The notes under the pieces are model-generated. The model made no database searches. It saw only the letters and a program-made list of their open reading frames with translations, and was not told where the DNA came from. A DNA stretch of 64,000 nt from Ascaphus truei (lineage: Eukaryota; Chordata; Amphibia; Anura; Ascaphidae): positions 214,935,245 to 214,999,244 of the forward strand of contig CM071568.1 of NCBI GenBank assembly GCA_036426205.1. Direction: 5' to 3'. Within the stretch, counting starts at the first letter, position 1; every line of letters starts with the position of its first letter. A program made the translations under genes and the position numbers. Below, piece by piece: positions 1 through 11,460 of this stretch.

Positions 1-25
1 TGCAACGGTGGTGCCACTCTCTTCA

Positions 26-313
26 GATAGAGACAGGGGTGGGATGGTATGCGGCGGAGCCCCCAGCATTAAACAGAGGGTAAGCCAGCAGAGGAATCCG
101 CAGTGTTACACAGGCCAGGCAGGACGGCAGGGAAGGGCGCTAGTGGTCTGACCCAGATGTCTTCTTACTACTGTGTCTTCAAATGGAGCGCTCTCTCCCC
201 AGCCAACCCTTCTCTGTCTGTGTAACAAATGTTGATTCCTCTGCTGGTTATCTTTCTGTTTAACGCTGTGTGTCCACCACCGCATACATCTCCCTGTGCC
301 TGTCTTATTACAG
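26..313. repeat. Imperfect palindrome (foldback MITE-like)
   Basis: The two halves are imperfect reverse complements. Bases 47-116 (starting gtatgcggcgg) match the complement of about 223-290, sharing the blocks 'ttaaacag', 'ccagcagaggaatc' and 'gttacacag'. Weaker pairing continues outwards to about 26 and 313 and inwards through 'gaaggg..gcgct'. No terminal motif identifies a superfamily. It directly abuts the GAT-repeat tract. Confidence 0.6.
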
Positions 314-339
314 GTAAGCATGGAGGAAGGAGGGGGAGA

Positions 340-537
340 TCTGATGAGAGAGATGATGAGATGATGAAGATGATGATGATGATGATGATGATGTGATGGA
401 TGATGATGATTGTGATGATATGATGATGAGATGATGTGATGATGGATGATTGATTGATGTGATGTGATGTGATGATGATATGATGGAAATCTGATGAGGA
501 TGATATGGTGATGATGGATGATGATGATTGATGATAG

Positions 538-596
<59 letters not shown>

Positions 597-603
597 GGTG
601 ATT

Positions 604-638
<35 letters not shown>

Positions 639-866
639 GTGATGGTGATGTGATGATGAGTGATGTGGATGATGTGAGATGATGATGATGATGTGATGAT
701 GATGATGATGATGATGATAGATGATGATAAGGGGGAGATAGGAGGGGGGATTGATGATGAGGGGAGATGTGATGTGAGTTGTGATCGAGGGGAAAATCAT
801 GTTGATATGGGTGGGTCACTGATGATGAGTGGGAGATCTGATGAGTAATGATGATGAGTGGGAGAT

Positions 867-917
<51 letters not shown>

Positions 918-1341
918 GATGATGATGATGATGCTTGATGATGATTGATGATGATGGTTGATGATGATGATGATGTTGATGTGATGATGGAGAAGCGGGG
1001 GGAAACTAGATGATGAGGCAGAACAGATGTGATGATGATGAGGGGGAGATCTGATGATGATGAGATCTGATGATGATGAGGGGGAGATTGATGTGATGAG
1101 ATCTGATGATGATGAGTGGAAGTTGATGATGATGAGGGGGAGATATGAAGATGATGATGAGGAGGAGGAGGAGGAGGAAAGCTGATGAATGCTGGCTGCT
1201 GCTGCTAGCTATATGATGAGGATAGATGCTGATGATGGTGATGATGATGATAGATGATATGATGATGATGATGATGATGGTGATGATTGATGATGATGAT
1301 GAGATGGTGATGATATGAATTTGCATGATGATGATTGATTG

Positions 1342-1398
<57 letters not shown>

Positions 1399-1680
1399 CG
1401 ATGATGATGATGATGAGAGCTGATGATGGTGATGATGATGAGGAGGGGAGAGATGATGATAAGGAGGCGGGGAGAGATGAGGAGGGGGAGAGATAATGAG
1501 GGGCAGAGATGATGATGGTGATGAGGAGGAAGGGGAGAGATGATTATTAGGGAGGAGGGGAGAGATGATGAGTAGGGGAGAGATGATGAGTAGGGGAGAG
1601 ATGATGAAGAGGGGAGAGATGATGAGGAGGGGAGAGATGATGAGGAGGGATGATGAGAGAGAGGAGAGAATGGTGGAGGG
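340..1680. repeat. Degenerate (GAT)n / GGGGAGAGATGATGA minisatellite
   Basis: This stretch is almost entirely TGA/GAT trinucleotides. Uninterrupted runs lie near 536-592, 862-915 and 1342-1398. They are interspersed with longer units such as 'ggggagagatgatga' (about 1540-1650). Long open frames on both strands encode only poly-Ser, poly-His or poly-Ile and are by-products of the repeat. Confidence 0.95.
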
Positions 1681-1689
1681 AGAAAAAAA

Positions 1690-3250
1690 TTGCAATCAGT
1701 ATTAATATTAATTGGGCTCTGAAATTTATTTTGCCTGTGCATGTCTAGCTATGCCACTGGATGAGAATGAGTAATAAAAGGGGAAAACAAGTTAATTTGA
1801 AAAATAGTTAAAATACAATGAACTACTGATGTTAAACCCACAAGAAAAAAACAAAGCAATCACTGTAAAAGAAACACAGAATACATAAAAAATGCTTGCA
1901 ATTAATATAAATGGTGAATGAAATGTCACTTCAAGCTTTTTATGGGCATATACCATATGACAATAAAAACAACTTGTGCAGGCTATAAATACTGTAGCAA
2001 TACTAATTAGCAATACTGCATGTTCTATGACATCAAATGCAATCAAAGTATACTGTAGATTGAATTACTTCTTTCTTGTAAATTTGAGGAAACAACCTGT
2101 AAGGTTTGCAAAGCTCTATACACTATAATTGTATTTATGTAGAACTCTCATGTTAGTCCATTAAAGGTATCACAAACTACAATTAATTGTCTGTCTTGTC
2201 TTCTTTTTAACAGCTCCCTGTGGAGCTTAGGAAATAAGAGAAATAATAGCACTAAGTTTTGAAAATAGCAAACATTTGCTTTTTAATCAGGTACAGAACA
2301 TAGATTGGTATGTTATCATTGATTTTTATGGATGAAAGTCTTTATTTCTCTATTTACTTTTGTGTGGACATACAGAGATCTTGCTTAACTTGGTTCTAGA
2401 AGTCTAGTTTAGCTTGGCCTAATAGCGATTTTAGATAAGCTTCAGTTAGCAAATAAAACCAACATGAAAAATGGACTGCACCAAGTAGTCTACACTAAAA
2501 TCTCCATCTTACAAGACCTTAAGATTTGAAGGAGTTAGTTTAAAGCAATCTGGAGCCATCCATGTCCCTTGACGACGCACCCTCATTTTTGATTGATGCT
2601 ATGATCCTCTCTTGCTTGTAGAATAATCACATTGTACAATTGTAGAAATCCTAAACTTTTCTTCTTTATCTTCTATTTTTACAACGTGAGCAATATCCAC
2701 GTCTTCTATCCACCAATGATTGAAGTGTTGTGCAAGGATGCCGCCCTTACTGTATATAGGGCCTGTTTGCATAACATCAGATTGGTTTACCATGTGACAC
2801 TACTCTTACTAATTAAGTAAGACGTTGGTGGAATATTTTCTCTAATGGCTTTCTGTTCATCATTTGAGAGAGTGGTAAGCATGTGCTAAATCATTCTGAG
2901 TGATTCATTTACCACGTGTTCTGGCGCATGAACTTAAACCATATTATCAATATGAGCAGTTGGGGTGAACCGAGGTTCCTGAGAACAAAGTTTGGGTAAA
3001 AAGCATATGAAATCTAAAATTTATAACATAAAATATTTAATAAAACACAAAAAAATTTAATAAAGTAAAATACAAACAATTGATTAATATGAATTGTATC
3101 AAATATTTTACCACAATATTGAATACCTAAACCTTGATTAAGCTTAATCAATGAAAATATTGCTCTGATAAGTAACTAAAGTCCAGAAAAAAACAATTGG
3201 AGTACTCTGAGACAAATATATGTCTATATAGAGAGATGGCTCTCAATATA
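1690..3250. other. AT-rich intergenic or intronic DNA, no recognised feature
   Basis: AT-rich sequence with scattered short frames under 90 codons and no recognised domain. I see no RNA gene or repeat boundary here. Confidence 0.6.
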
Positions 3251-3368
3251 CATATATGTAAATTCCAGTGTGGTTAAATGGGATCCGTATTGTTACACTG
3301 TTCACCCAACACTGCAGGAATATCTATCCGGTATTCTCCCCGGCGAAACAGACACATACCGGCAGATG

Positions 3369-3703
3369 TACTCCGTTGTTGGCTTGTGTTCCACCGTCTG
3401 GAACTCTCTCCCAGCAATCGCAACGGGGAACTTGGCGTCTCATCCGGCGCTGTAATTTTTTGGCGCCAAATTCGAAAGAGGCTGTGCCGGTAACTCCTAT
3501 GGGTGCTTTCAAGGTTTAGGCTTCTCTTAAGGGGTGACAGGCCTAAACCTTGAGAGCACCCGTATGAGTTACCTGCACACCTGTAGGAGTTACCTGCACA
3601 GCCTCTTTCAAATTTGGCACCAAAAAAGTACAGCGCCGGATGAGACGCCAAGTTCTCCATTGCGATCATTGTGAGAGAGCTCAGACGGTGGAGTACAAGC
3701 CGA
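3369..3703. repeat. Inverted duplication (hairpin) in LINE-like 3' sequence
   Basis: Bases 3369-3521 are repeated in reverse complement at 3540-3703 around an 18-base spacer. Shared blocks include 'ggcgtctcatccggcgctg', 'gaaagaggctgtgc' and 'caaggtttaggc'. The right arm carries an extra ~20-bp internal duplication ('gagttacctgcac' twice). The plus-strand frame contains a 'VWNSLP' block like the C-terminus of CR1/L2-group LINE ORF2, so the arms may derive from a LINE. Confidence 0.8.
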
Positions 3704-3875
3704 TGTAAGCTTATTAATGCCGAGTATTCTGTTAGTTAATGCTCCTTTTCATGTTTTATGCAATTATCTGTATTTGCATTATTCTGCCTTGTATTATTTC
3801 TGGTAAAATAAAGTTGTATAGGGCTACATTCAGAACATGGTTGGTGCTATATAAATAAAGATACAATTCAATACC
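3704..3875 (+). mobile_element. LINE 3' tail (frog CR1/L2-type)
   Basis: The sequence ends in 'ggtgctatataaataaagat', the same tail motif found at 54990 (plus) and, inverted, at 18000 and 62160. It reads as the 3' untranslated end of a 5'-truncated LINE copy. No coding part follows, and upstream it runs into the inverted duplication. Confidence 0.65.
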
Positions 3876-4012
3876 AGATCATACAGGGAGTAGAATACAG
3901 TGAATGTTTTGTGGGACCTGTTGAAGGCATACATATTTACTCATTGATATATCATCTTTACTCTATCTTGAGGCCTTATGCTCTGCGCAGATCTTTCACT
4001 TTACTCAGCACC

Positions 4013-4157
4013 AAAAGGAACTGAAGGCATGTCTCAATCCCAGAAGGAACTGAAGGCATGTCTCAACCCCAGAAGGAACTGAAGGCATGTCTCAACCCCA
4101 GAAGGAACTGAAGGCATGTCTCAACCCCAGAAGGAACTGAAGGCATGTCTCAACCCC
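4013..4157. repeat. 29-bp tandem repeat, 5 copies
   Basis: Five head-to-tail units of 'aaggaactgaaggcatgtct' plus 'caaccccag'. The period is exactly 29, with starts of 'ctgaaggcat' at 4021, 4050, 4079, 4108 and 4137. Copies are nearly identical; the first has T for C, and the last runs into 'ccaggaggggg'. High identity suggests recent expansion. Confidence 0.95.
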
Positions 4158-4454
4158 AGGAGGGGGAGACCTCAACTGAATATAATTTGAAAAACTTCCT
4201 CCCTAAAGCACAGAGGGGGAGGCCACAAGGTCTGCACCATGATTGGCTGTACACAGACCCAGTTTCACCTCCACCCCTTTCACTCAGAGAGGCAGCACAA
4301 GGGGGTTAAACCCACAGGATAGACTGACACTGCCTGTAGCTATCAGGACTTACGTGACAGGAGGCAGAAAGAGGCAGAAAGTATAGTCTGGACCAGCCAT
4401 AGCTACACCTGTGGAAGAATTATTACCTGATAATTTTGAATTGTTACACATTAT

Positions 4455-4814
4455 TAGAGATGGGCTGCAGATCGGCCAGGTTCCTTTGGTCTGCGAATTT
4501 CAGTGGATCAATTGCCAAAAGAGCGATTTTGGATTTTACAGATTTTTTATTATTATTACCAATACACTCCACAGATTCTACAACCTGTAGATAGATTTGT
4601 AGAATCCAATCCATGGTTCAGTTATCCGTCAACGGATCCACGGATTGGATTCTACAAATCTGTCCACGAGTTGTATCCAATGGCGGTTTTTGATGAATCC
4701 GCACAGATTAAAACCGACCAAATACGTTGGTGGATTTTATACCACAAAACGGAATTGGGGTTGAAAATGCAAGAAAATCTGGGAAACGGATTTGGGCGGA
4801 TATGCCCATCTCTA
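4455..4814. mobile_element. MITE with TAGAGATGGGC terminal inverted repeats
   Basis: Starts with TAGAGATGGGC (4455-4465) and ends with its complement at 4804-4814. The middle carries a further hairpin: 'agatttgtagaatccaatcc' near 4595 and its complement near 4643-4662. The ~360-bp length and lack of coding capacity fit a non-autonomous DNA transposon, possibly hAT. I could not define a clean target-site duplication. Confidence 0.7.
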
Positions 4815-5003
4815 ATCATATGGAAGTTTCAACATTCTTTTCACAAATTAATTGTACAGTAGGCTCACATTACCCTAAAACTTGCCACTTTTTATCCTAT
4901 GTTGCTCAAATAGAAGTAAGAATTCCACATGAGTGATTTAAAATTATTGTACAGGTTTGCAAATATTTATTTTCTTTATTTCATGCTAACACTAGTTACT
5001 GAA

Positions 5004-5229
5004 CAGGTAGTCCTTGTTATCCAACGTTTCACTTTACAATGAATGGCATATCCAACGCTTTACAATGCAACCCTAAGGGCCGTTTTTCAATGCCGGAATG
5101 CGTTATCCAATGCCTGAATGCGTTATCCAACGCTCACCACCACTGATTAAAATGGGACTCACTTTACAACGGTTTCACATACAACTCTACTTCTAGAACG
5201 GATTCTGTTGGATAACCAAGGGCTGCCTG
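5004..5229. mobile_element. Tigger/pogo-like MITE
   Basis: The ends are CAGGTAGTCCTTGTTATCC at 5004 and, on the complement at 5229, CAGGCAGCCCTTGGTTATCC. These TIRs start with CAGG as in Tigger/pogo elements of the Tc1-mariner superfamily, which use TA targets; TA is present on the right flank only. There is no transposase. 226 bp. Confidence 0.7.
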
Positions 5230-8200
5230 TACTTGCATACAGATGGAGCGGCCATTATTTTAACAAATAACTGCGCCGTTTTGTGTGCGCTGTTGTACTC
5301 CACACAGCATGAACGTGGCCAATCGCCCTTGGCACACGTATTTATCGCGGTTGCTTTGTTTGAATTTCATGGATTGTGTGCAATTAAATGCAATGAAATG
5401 AATGAATTGTAATGTGTACAGTACTGTGCTACTGTGTCAATTTCAGGTGTTTAAAAGCCAAAACACTTAAATGCCATTTTATGCACTCGCATCTTAAGGC
5501 GGTATGGTAGGAAGAAATCCCACGCCATGACATGGGTATTCCGAGGTATACACCGCGTGATTTGTTAAAAGAATGGCCGTTGCATCTGTATGTTAAAAAT
5601 ATATACATATAACTGGGGTTAGGATAGCATGAAACTTGTTTCTGTTTATTTTCTGTATATTTACAGTTTAATACACTAAACAAGGTACTTGTAGATTATT
5701 TAGTTTGCAGTCTATGCACTTTTTCCCCTTGAATTTTTGTTCATTCAGAGCTTTTTAACACATTGCTTTATGATAGTTCATTGTTTCCAAAATTGAAATA
5801 TAAATAGTCACATGCACGTAAGAATATATATTTATCACAAACTACAGGCACATTATTGCTACTGGTGCTAATGATGCCTTTTAAGGCATCTCATAAATAA
5901 GAAAGTCATAATTTTATAAATATTTACTTGTTTTCGCAGTGTTGGAGAATATTCTATTTGATAAAGTCACTGACTGATACGTCAAATACTATCATAAGTA
6001 TTTGGATATTTAGAAAATGAGAAATAATTTATGAGCATCACCTCAACAAATTTACAAGTACAGTGATATAGCTGGAACTATGATATTTACAAATACCTTT
6101 GATATCTCTGTGTTATATGGTGTCTATTATTTATTCATGTGCATAAATAAGAATATATATAAACCAACAGGGCCATCTCTGTAAAAGTAAAGTGCTTCAA
6201 ACATAACTGGGACCTGTGAACCCAGCTCTTGTTTTCTCTGCTTGATCTCAACATTTGGTACAGTAGAGGATCACACTTCAAACTCATTCATAACATAGGG
6301 ATCTCACAACTCTTAGACTTGTCAGCTAAACTAGGAAATATTTCAAATCCTTGCATTAAAGTGATAAACAAATTCCTTGCATGCCATTTATATAGTACTA
6401 GACATGACTCAGTTTATTGGATTGCACAGAGAGGGGTGGGTGTCTCTGAATAATCATTATAATGCTATTGCTATGATATGAAAATATGAAGTATCTCTCA
6501 GCCAATGTGTTACTTTTACATTTATATAATTTAACACATTAAACATACACTCTACTCACCTACTATTTGTTGGGAAAGACTGTAGCAGCACCTTATACAT
6601 TTTGTTTGGGGGTGTTGTGGTCTACTAAAATATCTGCATATTGCTTTTAGACTTTGCTAAGAGAAACTGCATCAAAGATTGTATTGACATTAACAATTGA
6701 ATTACAGTCCAGCTGTACTGTAGTTTAATTTTTCTGCTGTGGTATATTGTGACATCACAAGATGTTTTTATATGTATTTAAGTATCTACAGTATCAAAGT
6801 ATTTATTGGCCATGCACCACAATAGCAAAGTATATTAGCCCTTGTATAATTAAGGGATGTATTCTACATATGCCAAATCGGCCATTCGGGCAATTCTTGT
6901 CTGAAAATACCTAAAAGACATCAATGGGAATATTTGGTCGAAAATGGCCAAATGGCTGCTTATCCACCAAAACCCCCTAAAACTGTAAAGTTAGGGTGGA
7001 TTATATCTTTATTTCAGTTTTCTTACAGCGATTCAATTCTAGTTTAAATTTCTACAGTAATTCAATGTCTGATTTTTTTTGCCAACTGCTCAAAATATTT
7101 TTACTTTCTTAACTTTCCATTCTTAGATTTAATTCAAGATACTCCCAAAAGTTAGATATTGAAGAATCAATATCTCTTCACATTTAGCACTGTTCAATGT
7201 GTAATAATGTGGTCTGGTCGCAAGCAACAAAAATAAATAAGGAATGAGTTTAGTCTATTAAAAATGACTCATTGTTTCCATCCAATAATTAATGCACTTG
7301 TAGTCCAATTCATTATATTGAGGTTGTTTCTTATGAGAACTGAAGGTTATATTTTGCTTACATTTTCTTTTAGCTATCTCTTCCAGGTGTGATCAATATC
7401 TCCTACCTCCCTTCCACACACATAAATGTTATGACCAAAATATCATTTGAAAAAGCTGCAAATCCCTGTTCCCTGTCTGGAAACTCTAAGCGGCTTATAG
7501 AAAAGATGACATTTACTGCATCTCAGCAAATTGCTACATTTAAAAGCCGTAAACCATCAAGTTAAATGTTATAGTATTACAGAGATGCAGAAACAGTCTA
7601 AATGCTTCATACAGAAGAGCTTAGATGGTAGAATATTATAAAGCCTTTGCAGAATAGTTAATAAACACATTCAAATGGTCAAAAATTGTATTTAATGATT
7701 AAGTAAGCTGATGTGGAAACTACTATATAACAAAAGTAATTGCATTCAATTAATACTTTTTAAATTTTGAAATTAAGCAAACAACTTTTTGCAAGGTAAA
7801 AGGAGCAATGTTATTCTCAACAGAATATTTTGCATATACAGTATAGGTCGGGATACACCACGCTGCGGCAACCAAAAATGCAGTATCAGTTCCTAAAAAA
7901 GTGCATTATTTTTTATCGTGCTTCCACTTTGCACCACAACACGTTTTCTCAGATCCGTTAAAAGCATCAGACTTGATAAAAACAAGCATAATACTGCATT
8001 TTTAGGCAAAAACTGCCATGCTTCAAGTTCCAACATTTATCGGAATCGGATAATGCAGAGATCCCACAAATAATTTATCACCTAATTCAGGCTGGCATTA
8101 GCCCTGTCTTTCCTATGTATTTAATCGCTAATATACTGGCCATTATACACATAGGCAAGATAACTAAACCAACCTGAAATAGATAATAAAATAGTTATTA

Positions 8201-8926
8201 CAATACAGTAAATATTAACTCATTAGTAGCCCAAGGTTTAATGAGAATAAGATTTATCTTGATTCTGATGTCCTAGCTGTATAATCTCAGGCATATAATG
8301 AGTTAACGTTTCTTGCTATTTGCTAAAATATCACTATGGCTACAATTATGCTTACATAGTCTAAAAATATATATTGTTAGCTTTAGACAGACTTTGCTTT
8401 TCTTGTCTACTCCAATTCTGAGGATATTTCCTCTTTCTAAGTCAGAAATGCTGGCACTCAAAGAGGTTAATTTTTAGTGAGTGCATTGCCCCTTGCTTAG
8501 GAGATAATGGTATATAAGTTTGGTTTGGAAGGAGGACGGAACCTTGTTTGTGAACAAGGACAACGATCAAGTTGTGCCATGTGTCCAGGAATATCAACTT
8601 TAATCGTCAGGCACCTGGCAAGATATGGGAGTTCTCTGGTGAAACCGTTTGTGTGTGATATACTGATGTCTAATACTGTCCGCAGTATTTTAATAAACTA
8701 TTCTTTATTATCAGTTGGTGTTGGTGTGTTGATGTTTATTTGTGAGTGAGATCTGAAGTCCGAACCTAAACATTATTGTCTGTCAGTAAAATGGTATTTC
8801 TCTGTCAATACACATGGTTAAAATAGCCATGGGTTTCCATGACTAACTGACCAAAAATGGCTACAAAGGGGTTAATATAAACATAAATCTACACTACATA
8901 TACCCCTTGTCGACCTTAATGGCTGT
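5230..8926. other. AT-rich DNA with no recognised feature
   Basis: About 3.7 kb of AT-rich sequence. The longest frames are 70-84 codons with no family resemblance. I see no exon with convincing splice sites and no RNA gene. It may be intronic or intergenic. Confidence 0.5.
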
Positions 8927-9440
8927 CACGGTAGACCAGGTCTTTTAATACCATTTATATTTAAGGGATCAATCACAGGGCAAAACAAGACAGTGAAATA
9001 AAATGAGGTTTATTTTGGATAAATCCTTGGAAACACACAGAACTACAAAATACAAAAAATTACACACTTACGGGGTAATACTGGGGAATCAGATCTACCT
9101 TTCCTTAGTGTCACTAAACTTAAGTGACACTGAACAGAGTGTGACTCCTGATTTTGTAAAAACACGTTTTCCGACACTACTTGTTTTGAGAGCTTGCAAT
9201 CTACAAGCTCACTTTGTCCTATAATTCCCCACAGGAAGCTATAGTGCAAAGCCCTATGATCCCACATGCTGACACCAGAAAAAAGCCTGTCATGGTAGAC
9301 CAGGTCTTTTAATACCATTTATATTTAAAGGATCAATCACTGAGCAAAACAAGACAGTGAAATAAAATGAGGTTTATTTTGGATAAAAACTCAGAAACAC
9401 ACAGAACTACAAAATACAAAAATATACACACTTACGGGGT
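8927..9440. repeat. ~155-bp direct repeat pair
   Basis: Bases 8927-9081 recur at 9287-9439, both beginning 'ctgtca(c/t)ggtagaccagg' and ending 'acacacttacggggt'. Identity is about 93 percent by eye and the offset is 360 bp. The downstream block at 10512-10524 ends 'ctaccatcacag', complementary to this start, so these may be the left edge of an LTR (TG..CA ends) or of a TIR element with one edge duplicated. Confidence 0.75.
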
Positions 9441-9776
9441 CGAGTAAAATGGTCTTTTAGTTTAACATTTTTGGCCAAAATTGTTGTAAGCCCCTGAGCC
9501 AACTGCACGGCAGACCACATTCAGGGGTCCCTAACGCTAATATAAATTCTTAATAACCTGTGTAGTAACACAGAAGAATGATTTATAGTAAATCTGTCAA
9601 TATTAGTTGCAATTTCTAAGTCTGATTGAAGCTTTTAATAACCTGTACTTACCAGGAAAAGCACTCTGTATTAGAGTTGTCACAACCATACTGCAAGCCA
9701 GCAAGTTCCCCTGAGTGGAAGATGCTATGGAGTGAGCCCTTAACCATTTAAATGTGGGAGGGGGTGAGCTACAATT
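9436..9776 (+). repeat. Inverted repeat arm A (partner 11990-12345)
   Basis: This block ('gagtaaaatggtctttta' through 'catttaaatgtgggaggggg') recurs in reverse complement at about 11990-12345, and partially again at 12488-12740. No coding capacity. Together with the central palindrome at 10615-11232 it gives the region overall mirror symmetry. Confidence 0.85.
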
Positions 9777-10614
9777 TCCTAGTTGCAGATACCCACTTCA
9801 AATGGGTTTACCCTGTCCGCTTCTCTGCTTCAGGATATCAGAGTGCTGCACACAGCAGTCACTCTGACATGAACCTCCAGCTGGCCACAGTCCAACTCCA
9901 CACTCCTTTACAGAGTGTCTCTCAGATGGTCTCCACACTCCTTCCCAGAGATGGACTAGTGCTGTGATCAGCAGTGTTCTTTATATATCCATTGGTGGCT
10001 ATCCTTTAACCCTGAGCCAGGCAGCCAGCCAAGAGAAACAGTGCCTGGGTTTCAGACCTGGTTACTGATTCAATTAACTAGTCCCTTTCATTTGTTCTGA
10101 TCATATCTTTTCTATAGAACAGTCCAGCTAAAAGGATTGCTTAATCTTTCTCCATAGAAATGACAGGCACATAACTTAATTTGCATTTGCAGGGCTAACA
10201 TGTCAATTTTGTCACCAAGTATTTAAGCTGGGGGGAATTGCTAGCACAGGAATTAATATTAACATAAGGTCATTATGTAAAACACAGGGCTTAGAATTAC
10301 AACTAGCCCAAATCACATCACAGAACAATGTTGATTCACTGGGGGATTGCATTTAGAGGGAATAAAGAATACAGGCTTTGAAATAAATTCCCTGTTCTTC
10401 CCCAGATATTAAATTATATTTGGCTGAAATAAGCCTTAAATAGCTGGCCAAGTTTCATGGATTTAGGGGTAAATAGCTGTGATTTCACTTTACTAGGTCC
10501 CCCAGCTACCCCTACCATCACAGTGGCTAGTAAAGCATTGCCAGGATGAAATGTGACGGATCCTCAACTTGACCCAAAGCAATGAATCTTCCATTGATAG
10601 AAAAGCAGTCTTCG

Positions 10615-11232
10615 GTGAGTATTTCTTCCTTCTTATTCTCTTCCTTATTCTTCCAGCTGTTGCTTGTAGCTTTTCTTCCTGTCAAATGAAACTTACCAGA
10701 CATTATACTGTATAAGGCTTGTGATGTCCCATTTGACAGTCACATGGTACATCCACCAATCCTATTGGTGGATTTACCATGTGATAAGCCATCAATTTGT
10801 TTGAGAATGACCTCTCAACCAACATTGATGACATCACATGGTACATCAACCAATCAAATTGTTTTATGTGCTATCTCATGCTTTCCCTTTTTTGGGTGCT
10901 TAAAGGAGAGGAATCCCATTTCTTTTTTGGAGTCACATTCCCTCCCTTTAAAGTGATGTCACAGCACCCAAAAAAGGGAAGGCATTGGATGGCACATAAA
11001 CCAATCTGATTGGTTTATGTACCATGTGATGTCATCAATGTTGGTTCAGAGGTAATTCTCAACCTAATTGATGGCTGATCACATGGTACAACAACCAATA
11101 GGATGGATGTACTATGTGACTGTAAAATGGGGAATCACAGGCCTTATATAAGGCCTTGTATGACTCATTTGACAGGAAGAAGAGCTATAAGCAATATCTG
11201 TAAGAAGAAAAAAGAGAAGAAGAAATACTAAC
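10615..11232. repeat. ~620-bp near-perfect palindrome
   Basis: Left arm 10615-10918 and right arm 10931-11232 are reverse complements over almost their whole length. Matched blocks include 'cttcctgtcaaatga', 'tcacatggtacat', 'caacattgatgacatcacat' and 'cccttttttgggtgct'. The spacer is about 12 bases. Each arm holds smaller inverted repeats around 'accaat..attggt'. It could extrude as a cruciform or be transcribed as a long hairpin RNA. Most likely a foldback transposon. Confidence 0.9.
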
Positions 11233-11460
11233 TGTATAAAAGACGAGTGTAGAGGTACAACCAGGGAGAAATAAATTGGGGAAATAAACAGTAGCTTTTA
11301 TTTTACTTTTTCAACATCAATAATGAAAGTTATAGGATAGTGTAAAAAATATATATAAAGCAAATTAACAAATGCCAATACTGTTGGCGTTTAAGCTAGA
11401 ATAACTAAAGATGTCAACTTCTGGTAACTGCAAATACTTTCACTACATATATATTTAGTC

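Noticed and set aside
106..1742. Long Ser/His/Ile-rich frames on the minus strand (177-237 codons)
   Set aside because: They are the (GAT)n tract read in three frames; no unique protein sequence remains outside the repeat.
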